Shown: positions 43,713 to 54,342 of the stretch, one piece after another
Numbering within the stretch: position 1 is the stretch's first letter
Layout: each line of letters opens with the position of its first letter
Assembly (NCBI RefSeq): GCF_000313135.1
Contig: NW_004457586.1
Location: forward strand, 127,756-191,755
DNA length: 64,000 nucleotides
Reading direction: 5' to 3'
DNA from: Acanthamoeba castellanii str. Neff
Lineage: Eukaryota; Discosea; Longamoebia; Acanthamoebidae
Translations under genes and position numbers: made by a program
The notes under the pieces: model-generated
What the model was told of the DNA's origin: nothing
Seen by the model: only the letters and a program-made list of their open reading frames with translations
Databases searched by the model: none

Positions 43713-45787
43713 ATGGAGGCAGGAGAAGAGCAGCCTCTCCTTGTTGACGGGTGTCCTGTGCTCGGTCTGCCCTCTGAAATGGTGCAACCCCCATTTTCTT
43801 GGGTTTCCCACAAGACTGCTTACCCCCCACCCACCATTCCAATACTCTGGTCGCTGGTGATGCCCGACGGCTCCACAGGTGGTCACCATCTTCAGCCACA
43901 TGGGTGCGCCCCCCACCCCTACGCTTTTGTCGCTAGCGGTGGCTGATGGAGATGTTGGTGGCCATTCGCAGAGCACGAGGACCTGCTCTGCGCTGCCCGG
44001 GTGTGCCGCCGGTACGTGGCCTTTGCCAAAGCTGTGTGAATCCATTTCAACCCACGCTCACCCTCGTCGAGACGCAGGTGGAAGAAGCTGAGCGAGGAGG
44101 GCGCCTTGTGGGTACCCACTTTTTTGTTTTCTCTCTATCGACTCCGCGGGTGGGTGATGGACTCACCGACGTGCGCGAGCTGCAGAAACACCTGCTGAGT
44201 GCGAGGTGGCCGACCCCCTTCGCCGCTCGGCCCGGGGTGGTGCCCAATCACGAATGGAAGCGACTGTATCGCTGGTGCGTACACGTGCAGCCTTCCCTCC
44301 CGTTTCCCCCATTTGATCATTGGGTGTTGAAACCGCGCTAGTGAGTTGGGGATCGACTCTGCAGCGCAGAAGGAACGTGCGAAGCGGTTGCAGAGGCGTA
44401 AGATGTTGAACACTCTCTCCACCGGTCTCACCGACATCACCATCTCCATGGTACTCTCTGCCCCCAAGCCCTTCTCTATCTCTCTCCTCCTCCTCCTCCT
44501 CCGCTCCTCCTCTTACATTTTGCGCAATAGGTGGGCGATACGGCGGTGGGCAAATCCAGTTTAGCCAGTACGCGTGTCTGGCTTGGGGTTGGCGTCGCAT
44601 GGTACATGTCACTCACTCATGTTGTTCCTCCACTACACTGTACAGCGCACTTCGTCTCGGGAAAGTTTTTGATGGAGGTTCGTGTGCTGCTCGCACCAAC
44701 TATACTGTTGCCTGCCTGCCTGCCTGCCTGCCGGCACACCTATAAAACTCACTTGTTGTGTGGTGGCCACAGCACATTCCGACAAGCGAAGACTGTCACG
44801 TGCGCCAATGCATGGTAGGCTCAGGCTCACACAGCCCTCGACCAGGCCTCGAATGATCATCTAACGTTGTCTGCCCTGAATATAGTGGGGAGGACGAAAC
44901 TTGGTGCTCCGCTTATGCGATACGTCGGGAGCGATGGAGGACAAGGTGCGGGAGGGCGAGTGGCCGTGGGGCTTTGCCAACGTCGACCTCTTCCTGTGCT
45001 GCTTCGATGTCACCTCCCTCGCATCGCTGCAGCACGTCAAGACCAAGTGGGCACCGCTCGTGCGGAAGCTCTGCCTCGATGCGCCCATTGTACGCCACCA
45101 CACACACACACACACACAACGCACACGCACACACCCTCACAAACCGCACACCACCGCCGCATACACTCGACTACCAATAATGCGCTGAACCTGGTGGTGA
45201 CGCATGCGCGCCTGTGCGTGTTCAGATATTGTGTGGGCTCAAGGGCGAGTACCGATACCTCATCGAGGGGGACCAAGACGATGAACACGCCTTTCGTTCC
45301 GATTGGGCCATTCCCGAGGAGGAGGTGAGCTGCCCTGCTTTTCTTCCTTCTCGTCCCCCTTCGGGTGCCTGCTCGGCGGCTGAATTCATATACGCGGCGG
45401 TGTGGCGGTTGTGTGACGGCAGTGTGAGAGGGTGAAGGAAGAGATCGGAGCGCAATCGTACATCGACTTTTCGCCCCTGCTGGGCGATGGCCTCACGCTT
45501 GGGACCCTATTTTCGTGTCTCTCCATCGTAGTGGTATCTCACCCCCACACGCAACACACAACATGTGGCGTCCCGAGAGCTGTGTGTGCATGTGGTCGAG
45601 AGCCTCACTCACTCCCGCGTTCCAGCAGGGCGTAGTGGACTCGGAGGAGGAAGACCAAGAGAGGGCCAACGACGAACCGTCCGAGCCGGAAGACGACAAC
45701 GAAATCGACATTCTCGCGGACTTGCTCGCGCGCCAGGGCAACCGACGCGCCACCGCCGACTCCGACGAAGAGTACGAGGGGTGGTGA
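43713..45787 (+). CDS. F-box protein fused to a divergent Rho-like small GTPase domain
   Basis: Thirteen exons: 43713-43781, 43879-43903, 43972-44011, 44078-44111, 44186-44274, 44342-44450, 44531-44567, 44646-44677, 44773-44814, 44886-45089, 45226-45324, 45423-45527, 45629-45787; the phases join and give 347 residues. The F-box is LGLPSEMVVTIFSHM, EDLLCAARVCRRWKKLSEE, GALWKHLLSARW. After a basic linker the GTPase core begins: P-loop VGDTAVGKSSLA, switch I HIPTSED, G3 CDTSGAMED, then VDLFLCCFDVTSLASL and VKTKWAPLV. The G4 region is LCGLKGEYRYL (no N/TKxD Asp) and G5 is SYIDFSPL instead of SA. F-boxes link substrates to SCF ubiquitin ligases. A GTP-binding domain in the substrate-recognition position suggests nucleotide-controlled recruitment, which is inference. 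The C-terminus is acidic. The last two exon borders are less certain. Confidence 0.72.
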
Positions 45788-45945
45788 GGGTCCCCCCTTG
45801 CCTTTCTTGCGCCTATCCAGCTCCGCCAATGGGACAAGCGCAACTCTCGCCGAGAGTCGACGTAAAAGAAGCTTCTTTGGGACCCAAAAGCAGAGACCAC
45901 GACAGAACACGGCAAACGCAACCGAACACACAACCACAACACAAG

Positions 45946-46820
45946 ATGTCGAGCACTACCACTGTAGCTACACCCAAATGGCAGAGCGGCCCCGTGGCCA
46001 TGTCGCCCGAGCTGTACCAGTACCTGCTGCGCGTGGGCGTGAGGGAGCACCCGGCGCTCACCAAGCTTCGCAACCTCACCGAGCAGCACACCTATGCCCG
46101 CATGGCCTCCCCGCCTGACGAGGGTGCCCTCATTGCCTTCCTCCTCCGCCTCATCGGTGCCAAGGTACCCCAAATCTCGATTCATTATAAATTATGCTTC
46201 ATCGCTTGAAAATCAATTCAAAAGCGCAATCTCACCACGACCTGGCTTGCAGCGCACTCTGGAGCTGGGCGTCTTCACGGGCATCTCGGCACTGGCCACA
46301 GCGCTGGCCCTGCCGGAGGACGGCAAGGTGGTGGCGCTCGACGTGAGCGAGGAATACACCAACGTGGGCAGGCCCGTTTGGGAGGAGGCCGGTGTGGCCC
46401 ACAAGATCGATCTCAGGATCAAGCCGGCCGTCGAGACCCTCGACGAGCTTCTCAAGGAGGGCCAGCAGGGCACCTTCGACTTTGCCTTTGTCGATGGTAC
46501 GTACACCCCCCGCAACGTATCCGGCTGGACCGGTTCCAGTGCGCGTAGCTGACGAGTAGGCTGTGTTATTTCTGTGCGCAGCTGACAAGGTGAACTACCC
46601 GCACTACTACGAGCGATTGCTGAAGCTGGTGCGAGCGGGCGGCATCATCGCCATCGACAACGTGCTGTGGGGTGGAAAGGTGATCAAGTCCGAGGTGACC
46701 GATGCCGACACCGTGGCCCTGCGCCAGCTCAACGAGACGATCAAGGACGACAACCGCGTCGAGCCTGTAATGCTTGCCATCGCCGATGGTCTCACCCTTC
46801 TCCGCGTCCTTCCCCAGTGA
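45946..46820 (+). CDS. class I SAM-dependent O-methyltransferase (caffeoyl-CoA/catechol type)
   Basis: Three exons, 45946-46164, 46253-46496 and 46582-46820; phases agree and give 233 residues. The SAM-binding motif I is TLELGVFTGISALATALA, the acidic residue that binds ribose follows in VVALDVSEEY, and the metal-binding aspartates are in FDFAFVDADKVNY and IIAIDNVLWGGKV. The family methylates catechol-like hydroxyls with a divalent cation. The physiological substrate cannot be told from sequence. N-terminal SPELYQYLLRVGVREHPAL is the usual substrate-cap region. Length is typical. Confidence 0.93.
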
Positions 46821-47034
46821 GCCTTGGCCACCACACCACACTCCAAGCAATCAATAAACAAACACATGCATACCGCTCTCCATGCGCATGCACGCGCGCA
46901 CCTGGCTCACTCCCGAACACACACACACGACGCACACGACGCGCGCGCTGAGGGGGGTCGACAGGGTGGTGGGTTGCTGCTTTATCGAGTGCTCTATCAA
47001 TCCACGATGGAGCTATCCATCTATCTATCTCTCT

Positions 47035-47754
47035 CTACTTGCCGCCGAGGAGCTTCCGCACGATCTCGCCGACGAGGGAGGGGTCGGACTTGCCCTGGAC
47101 CTTGGGGCCGAGCGTGGCCATGACGTTCTTCATGTCCTTGATGGTGGTGGCGCCCACGGCCTTGACGGCCTCCTCGGCGAGCTGCTGCACCTCGGCCTCG
47201 CTGAGCTGGGCGGGCAGGTAGGTGCGCAGCAGTCGGGCCTCCTCGCGCTCCTTGGCGGCGGTGTCGGCCTGGTTGATCTTGTCGAACTCCTTGGCGCTGT
47301 CCTCGCACTGCTTGGCCATCTGCTGCACCACCTTCACGCAGTCGCCAAACTCGAGCTTGGCGTCGACGTTGAGCTTCTCCTTGTTCATGATCTCGCTGCG
47401 CAGGCGGCGGATGACGCCCAGCCTGACCTTGTCCTTGGCCATCGTCGCCTCCTTCAAGTCCGCCATCAGCTTGCCCACGAACTCCTCTGCAGCAACAAAA
47501 AGACATATTAATAAATAAATAAAATAACCCATTCAATTGACAAAGAAATTGTTATTAATAATGCGAAGCGAATGGGTGGAGGGGGGACCGGCAGTGGTGG
47601 TGTAGGAGCGGAGGGGAAAGACTCGAGCATCGGCGCGAGCGGAGGTGGCGAGGACAAATCTGGTGGAACTGCGGAAGAGAAGGCCAGAGGAGTGCGGCAC
47701 AGCAGAGGCGCGAAGGCCGCCAGCGGAAACGGTAACGAATGTCGCTCTTCTCAT
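47035..47754 (-). CDS. GatB/YqeY domain protein, probably mitochondrial
   Basis: The final exon, 47486-47035, encodes the whole YqeY-like domain: LKEATMAKDKVRLGVIRRLR, LRTYLPAQLSEAEVQQLAEE and KNVMATLGPKVQGKSDPSLV. The first exon starts at ATG 47754 with an Arg/Ser/Ala-rich, acid-free segment (MRRATFVTVSAGGLRASAVP), a good mitochondrial presequence. The donor of the intron is uncertain: GTCCCC near 47595 fits the phase, while GTCAAT near 47548 does not. YqeY domains resemble the tRNA-binding tail of GatB, and the yeast relative Aim41 is mitochondrial; a molecular role is not established. The gene is convergent with the O-methyltransferase, 214 bp apart. Confidence 0.8.
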
Positions 47755-48380
47755 CCTCCTCACGTGATCTGCCAATATCAATGCGAAATCTCTTCCACAG
47801 AGGGAAATATTATTTTCTCCGATTTTCTTTACTCGGCTGTCTAGATCTCCGCCCGGACTGCATTCCGCACAGAAAATTACCAGATTCTTGGCCGGCCACC
47901 AAAACGAAGCACGTGCGGGTGTTGATCGAGGGGTGGGTGGTGCAGGTGAGGGAGCGAAGGCAAACCGCCAATTCGGGGCCTGCTCTTCGTGGTGCTCGAC
48001 CTCGGTGTATTTGTCTTATGAGAGACAAAATACAATAGATAAATAAATAAATAAATAAATAGCGGCGTGGGTGCTTCGGCGAATGTCGCGATTGACAGTC
48101 GAGACCCTTCTTGTCGGCTCGGTGGCCGTCGAAGAAGAGGAAGCAGCGGGAGGGAGCGGCATCTTCGTCCGAAGAGGCTCCCAGCCAGGCCGGGGATGTT
48201 GGTGTGGTGCAGGTTGAAATAAATTAAATAAATAATACGAGTGGTGCGGACGAAGTCGTGTGGCTTCATCGACGCACGCGTGCGGGAAGACCGCGCCTCG
48301 CACGCGAGTTGTGCGTGCGAGGGGTCCTCGACCGCGGGGGAGAGCGTGTGGGCTCTCCCCGGGTGGGTGGATGGACCACC
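47755..48380. other. tandem intergenic region
   Basis: Spacer between the 3' end of the GATA-finger gene and the YqeY start, both minus strand. A short TAAA repeat occurs near 48036-48061. No coding exon was seen. Confidence 0.4.
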
Positions 48381-49525
48381 CTAGTTGAGGAGAGAGTAGA
48401 TGTCCGACCGTCTGTCGGGACTACCCTCCCTCGAGCGCGTGTCGTGCTGGTCGGCGGCGGCGGCGGCGGCCGGCGACGCGTGGCGCCTCTTCTTCGAGGC
48501 GGACTTGGCGGCGGCCAACGAGGCGGTCAGTTCCTTCTCGTCGACGGAGTCGGCCTTGCTCTTGTCGTCACTGGTGGCGAGTGTCTTCCTCTTCTTGTTG
48601 TTGTTGCTGCTGCTGCTGCTGCTGTTGGCCCTCGTGGTGCCCGAGGGGAAGATGATGACCTGCTTGAACTTGAACTTCTGTCCCAGCGAGTCCTTGCGGT
48701 ACCGCAGCCCGCACGCGTTACACAGCCTGCGTGTGTGCGAGAGTGAAGTCAACGGAAATGGAAAGGGTCAGTCACATGGCCTAAATGCCGCTTGTGTGCG
48801 CCAACTCAAGCGGGTGGTGAGAGATCATGACACGTACGAAGGCTTGCCGTCGCTGCCGGACCGCCACTGCTTGGTCTTGCTGGTGCCGCACATGGTGCAC
48901 ACGCGAACTCCGGGCTTGCCGCTGCTGCCGGCGGCGGCGTGCACGGCGGTGGCGGTGTGAGCGCCGCAGTCCTTCTTGATGGCGCGGGCATCGCTCGTCA
49001 AGGGCACCGACTGCGAGAGCGCGTGGGAGTAGGCGCTCGCGTGGAACGGCAGCATGGCCGAGGCCGCGGCGGTGGCAGCCACCGGCGAAGGTCCGGGCAG
49101 GAGGGGCTGTCCCAGCGGGAGTGCGCAGGGCGCGGGTGCCAGGCCGTGGCCGACAGGCTTGAAGGCGGACGGCGGCGCGGTGGTCGTGTGGGTGGTGGTC
49201 GTGGTCGACATGGTGAACGAGCCGAGGAAGGAGGCGAGCGGCGCCTTGGAGGGACCCGCCTGGCAGGGCGGCGAGGAGGGCGACACGGGCGACTCCCTGC
49301 CTCGGCGCGAAGACGAAGACGACGAGGCGAGCAGGCCACTCAGTTCGCCCGACGAGGAAAAGAACGAAGACGACGAAGAAAAGAACGACGACGAAGAGGA
49401 GAAGAACGGCGAGGAGCCCACGTCGGAGAGGGGGTAGTGGCCAACGGGGTGGTGGGACGACGCGTTCGTCTCCGCTGTGGTGGTGGACTATCGAGCAGCG
49501 ACTGGAACGAGGGCAGCGTCTCCAT
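48381..49525 (-). CDS. single GATA-type zinc-finger protein
   Basis: The last two exons, ending at 48838 and running 48726-48381, join in phase to form a type IV zinc finger: CTMCGTSKTKQWRSGSDGKP, then LCNACGLRYRKDS, a C-x2-C-x17-C-x2-C pattern. This is a GATA finger with the shorter plant/fungal-type spacing. The N-terminal part is rich in Ser, Pro and Ala; the C-terminus is basic then Ser-rich and ends SDIYSLLN. GATA proteins bind (A/T)GATA(A/G) and regulate transcription. The start is uncertain. METLPSFQSLLDS at 49525 looks right but lies one base out of frame with the downstream HPVGHYPLSDVGSS stretch, so a missing base near 49485 is likely. Without it, ATG 49211 is the first usable start. 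Confidence 0.78.
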
Positions 49526-50583
49526 GGCCGTGTGTATGTGTGTGGTCTTGGTAGCGTCCTGTTGGTATCTAACCGGCGGTTGGGTGGTCGTGCCTGGCGT
49601 TGTTTCGTGTCGACCCTCTGACATGAAAAGTTGTTTTCTAGATCAGCGCGGGACCATTCATTGGGCGGAAAAACCAAGGGACCAGCGCGGTTAGAGATTT
49701 GCGGCGGCCACAAAGTAGGCAAAAACAAACAAACACGCGTAAAGTTGATGAAGAGAAAAACAAAACCAAAAATCTATGGGTATTGAGGGCACAGATTGGT
49801 TCAGGAGCTGCACTCGGAGTGAGCCTTACCTCGGTTCGGGTGGCAATTGCCAGCGGCTCGGCTTGGGTGTGGCTGTGCGTGCCGGTGGTGGGGGAAAGCG
49901 AACTGTTGTTTGTGCGCTGCGGGAAGTACTTGAACGTTTGCCTTGGGTGCACGGTAGGTCGACCTTTTTAAACGAAGTTGACGAAACAGTCGGTTGCGGG
50001 GGTGACGTTAGGCTGACTCCCCATTGGACGCAAGAACGACTGCTGACGACGCATGAACCAAAAACAGATCCACACCGAGCCGTCATTCGCCACAAAGGCG
50101 CTCCATTGCGCCTGGTGGCGTCATCGACCATACATGGTGCACGCAGATTGGTGCCTCCGGTTTTAATTCGTCAAAGTGGCCAGCGCCACCCTTCAAATGT
50201 GTTTTCGCCGTGGGAACTCACCACCCGGGTGTACCAGTGTACACTTACGTGTTCACTGCCGTTCTAGTTTTAGTTTTTGGCTCCATTCGGCGCGGTGGTG
50301 AGGAAGGCTCAAGTTCGCAGAGCCCTCCACCTTACACGGAGTGTAGGGAACGGGCGAGAGGTCCGTCACGGGACGTCACGAGTTCGGGCACGTCCCCTCC
50401 AACACACATGTCGCCAACAACACAGCTCGTGATGAGGCAAAGAGGTGCAGGTGGTGGTACATTGTGTGTTTTGTTGTGTTCTAAGTTTTACAGCTCGGGT
50501 CGCCATGAAGAGGCGGGAAGCGCCAGCAAGTCGCAGAGTTCGGTTGCCTTCTCGTTGGTGGTGTCCATGTAGGAGAGAGCACC
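49526..50583. other. intergenic region upstream of the GATA-finger gene
   Basis: About 1.06 kb between two minus-strand genes. It contains a GACGTCACG element near 50373, similar to CRE/bZIP sites, and otherwise shows nothing I can interpret. No coding exon was seen. Confidence 0.4.
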
Positions 50584-51656
50584 TCACACCGGCGTGCCAC
50601 ACTCGGCACAGAACCTGGCCGGCGCTCCGGGAAGGCGGGAGCCGCACTCGGCACAGAACTGCCGAATGTCGCCAGCGCTTGGGGCTGGCTCGTAGTGCTG
50701 CTGCGGCGGTGGATGGTACTGCTGCGGCGGAGGTGCGTGATAATACTGTTGCTGCTGGGGTGCGTGGTTGTACTGCTGCTGCTGGGGTGGCTGGGATGAC
50801 TGCTGGAAGCGCTGCTGGTTCTGGTGGAACTGCTGCTCCTGCGCCTTCTTGGCCTTTTTCTCGTCCTTGCCCTCCCCTTTCTTTTCGAGCCTGAAAGTGG
50901 TACCGGAGATCAAGAAGAACGTAAGTGGTGGTGGTGGTGGTGGTGGTGGTGGTGGTGGTGGTGGTGGTGGTGGGGTAGCCTGCGCAGTGATCCCGGGAGA
51001 GGAACGCGCACCATTTGCCCAGCTTCTCGGTCTTCACGCCGACCTTGGTGATGATGTTGCCGTCCTTCTTGTCCTTCTTGTCCTTGGGCGCCTTGTGCTC
51101 CTTGGGCGCCTCTTTGTGCTCCTTGGGGGCCTTGTGCTCTTTTGGAGGCTTGGTCATCACGTAGCCGGTGCCGTACGAGGGAGTGTCCGCAGTCAGATGT
51201 CGCAGCCCTCCGCCTCCACCGCCTCCACCGCCTCCGCTGCTGCCGCCGCCGCCGCCACTTTTCGAATACGCCCCGGCCCCATAGCCCTGGCCCGAACGAG
51301 GGCTCGCGTAGCCAGCGCCCCCACCTCCGCCCCCATACGACGACGAGCCGCCCGACGGCTTCTTAGAGGGTTTGGCTTGCTTGTAGTCTCCCGAACCCGT
51401 AGTCCTGCACGCCGGAAGGGGGGGATGAGTCGGTAGGAAGAAGGGGACGGCCGACGTAAGTGGACGCACAAGAAGAGAAAAGATAAGGTCCATCTCTGCG
51501 ATTATCTTTTCTCTTGCAATCCAGCTAAAACGTGGTTGGGGGGGGGTACCCGACGTTGTACATGGCGTTGTTGCCGTAACCGTAGCCGCTGGCGCTATTG
51601 GCACCCACGGTAGCGCCCTGCCTCTTGAACCCGCTGCTCTCTTGGCTCGACCTCAT
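50584..51656 (-). CDS. low-complexity protein with a C-terminal double zinc ribbon
   Basis: Three exons, 51656-51550, 51404-51012 and 50890-50584, phases agree, 268 residues. The N-terminal half is Gly/Ser/Tyr-rich (GGGGGGAGYASPRSGQGYGA). A repeated Lys/Pro/His/Glu motif follows (KEHKAPKEHKEAPKEHKAPK). A short conserved-looking block is KVGVKTEKLGKWLEKKGEGK. A Gln-rich tail leads to FCAECGSRLP and FCAECGTPV, two CxxC knuckles that would bind one zinc ion. I do not recognise a family. The Gly/Tyr- and Gln-rich segments are typical of proteins that form condensates or bind RNA, but no RNA-binding domain is visible. Function unknown. Confidence 0.75.
50925..50974 (+). repeat. (GGT)n trinucleotide repeat
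   Basis: About 16 GGT units in the second intron of the zinc-ribbon gene; on the coding strand it is (ACC)n. Confidence 0.95.
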
Positions 51657-51817
51657 CCCTTCTCCGCAAGAATCCGCCACAAGATGTTCACTACCACGCT
51701 TTGCTTTGTTTTATTTTTTAAATTTATTTGGCTGATTGGCTCATTGGGGCCTCAGAAAAGGGAACATGCTGAAAAACACACCCAAATAAATAAATTTAAC
51801 AATGTACATTGGGTGGG

Positions 51818-53874
51818 TCAGTATGGGATGATGTGGGGTCCGGAGATGGGCGAGGATGTGAAGGCAGAGGTGGAGCCTACGACATACAGGCGGTAGTCAT
51901 GGCTCCAGTAGGAGAAAGGCACCGTCAGGCTGAGTTCGACCTCTGTGAGCACAAAACCGCACCCGAGTGAGATGGTGGTGATGATAGAAAAATGGAAGGC
52001 TCTGGGTAGGGCGAAGTACGAGCGACAAGGCGAGCACCGGCTCGGACCTTGACCTGAATCCAGTCGACGAACGAACTGCCGGGGTTGGCGGAGGCGATGA
52101 CCTGAGCGCCGTCGATAGTGACCTGCAGGTCGAAGTCGTCGAGCTGGTACTGGGGCACCACCAGTATGGTGACGTACTGCTCCTCGGTCGAGGTGAACGC
52201 GTACTGCTCCGTGCCGCCCATCAGGACGAGGCCGGCCGAGTGCGTCATCCACGAGCAGTCGTTGTCCGTCAGCGCGCGGGCATAGTCCGGCTGGTACTCC
52301 TCCACCAGGTCGTAGGTTCTACACGCGAGCATAACCACGCGCATGAGAATTAACGAGAGTGTTGTTGTTACAGTGGCCCAGGCAGATCTATATACCTGTA
52401 TAAGTTTTGCCCGTTGGTGTAGCTCCACGGCACAGAGTACTGAATGAACGCAGGATGGTTAGAGAGGTCAGTGGGCATTGCTTGGAAATGCGACGGGGGC
52501 TGTACGTTGCGAGCGATGTCGCCATGGGAGTCGATGTAGTTACCGAACTTGTCGATCATGTATCCCGTCGCGCCCAATGGGCCTAGTGGTCCGAGCGGGC
52601 CTGCAACGCAAGACAATCAATGTGTGCGGAAGAGGTGTTAGCCCTTCGTGATCAGCCAGGGCCTACCCATGGGAGGCAAAGCGACGGGCTATGAAGCTCC
52701 TACGTACCAAGAGGGCCAAACGGTCCGAGAGGACCCAGCACCGTCCACACTCCCTGCAGGCGAGCGGGTGGTGAGCGACGTGGGAACATCCGAGGCTATG
52801 CGGAAAGACGCACCTGCGCCGCCAAGTGAGCCGCGAAGTCGTTGATCTTGGGCATGATTGTGCTGTAGGCGTCGCCCAGAGGACCATACGGGCCTTTGTT
52901 GATTGTCGAGAGGCTCGCGTGAGTACAACGACAGTCGACAAAGGAAGGCAAATGCGTTGAACGAACCCAAGGGACCATAACCGGACAGCGGTCCTCCACC
53001 GTGGCTCACCTTTTCCGACAGATTGGCCCACTGCATGCCCGATGGGGAGGCTAGTGTTAGTCGAGAGACTGCAGGCTTCAAGTTGAAGGCTATCATCATT
53101 ACGTCGAGCCAGCTCGTGGGTTCGGATTGGTTGACGGCGTTGGAGGGATTGCTCATCGCCACGGGCAAGGAGATCAGAACCTTCTTCTCCCTCACCTGCC
53201 AAAAGGGTTCGAGTCAGCTGCCAGCTCTGACACGGATCGAAGCAGCGCAACAGTCATGCATCGCTCTCACCCAGAGGGACCACAGGCTCAGGTCGCGAGC
53301 ATACTCTGAAGCCCCCAGTGGCCCAATCATGCCCAGCGGTCCGTATGCACTCTGAGCCACCACACGCCACCTCTCTGGTAAGACCAACGGAGTGTAATAA
53401 GCCAAGGGGAGACGGGGTGTACCGGAGGACCAAATGGACCCAAGCAAGAGTAATCGTCTGCAGGGACATGCCCACTGCATTAGCTAATCATCATTTTGTT
53501 GGGCCGCCACCCCAGACTCACACCCCCATCCCCAGAGGGGACCCCTCCCAATTTTGGAGTTGGCCGTCAGGCCACTGTGGTGGTATGTGGAGTGCGTACT
53601 GAGGTACCACTCGCAAGTGCCCGTGAGGCAATCCTTGGGGTAGGGCTGCACGCTCTTGAGGCCATCACCCACCGCCAGCGCGTCGTGCACGGACTCTGGT
53701 GGGTAGAGGGCATGCCAACGAACGTGAACAGCAGGGGGAATATTGGGGGGGGATAAGAGTGTACGAACGGGCGGTCACGTAGGTGAAGGAGGAGGCGGTT
53801 GTCGTGGGTGGCCGCCGAGAGTCGGCCGGGCTCAACGAAAGCAGCAGAACGAGAACCGCCAGAACGGACGGCAT
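51818..53874 (-). CDS. secreted protein with repeated GPLG motifs, function unknown
   Basis: Ten exons: 53874-53769, 53695-53608, 53474-53423, 53351-53271, 53195-52967, 52893-52814, 52753-52708, 52600-52396, 52318-52038, 51942-51818; phases agree and give 430 residues. An N-terminal signal peptide (MPSVLAVLVLLLSLSPADS) marks it as secreted. A Cys-containing part follows (DCLTGTCEWCGHV, then DDYSCLGPFGPP). G-P-[LFY]-G motifs recur at intervals, often exactly at exon junctions: SAYGPLGMIGPLGASE, SGYGPLGGPYGPLGDAY, VLGPLGPFGPLGPLGPLGAT. The C-terminal 200 residues look like a compact beta domain (QYAFTSTEEQYVTILVVPQY, DDFDLQVTIDGAQVIASANP, VELSLTVPFSYWSHDYRLYV). No known family recognised. A surface or cyst-wall protein is possible. 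Confidence 0.8.
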
Positions 53875-54342
53875 GAGGTGGCGGGATGAGCTGCTGCAGA
53901 GTGGTGGGCTCTTTTGAGGCAAAGCTGGGAAGTCGGCGTCGCAAGGGCGGCCCTGGCAGGCAATGGAGGAACGTTTGGCTTCGTGCTCGGGCTTGGGCCG
54001 CGGCAAGTTGTTCGTGCCTGGGACCTACTCGACCATGGTCCCAGGCATTCATTGGCCGTTGCTACGGACGATCTGGGCCTAACACAGAAAAAAAAGATTT
54101 AGAGATGCGAGAAATAAATTATTGTGTTTTTGTGTGTGTTGCCGCTACCACGAAAATAGGAATAATAAATAAAACACCCGACTAATAAATAGCTTTCTTA
54201 CAGGTATCTTACAAGAAAAAGTCTGAACTGAGCTGTCGCGGTAGGTCTCTCCCTTCTCTTCTCTCTCTTCCTATCCCGCCTGGTGTCGGAGGGGTCGCAA
54301 TCTCTTCTCTTTGCTTTGCTTTGCTTTGCTTGTGCCCTGGCC
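53875..54342. other. tandem intergenic region
   Basis: Spacer between the RFX 3' end and the GPLG gene start, both minus strand. It contains a (TTTGC)n run at about 54310-54330 close to the RFX stop. No coding exon was seen. Confidence 0.4.

Noticed and set aside
52580..53480. A CRISPR-like or tandem DNA repeat behind the GPLG motifs
   Set aside because: The repeats are short, irregularly spaced and conserved at protein level inside exons, with intact splice phases.
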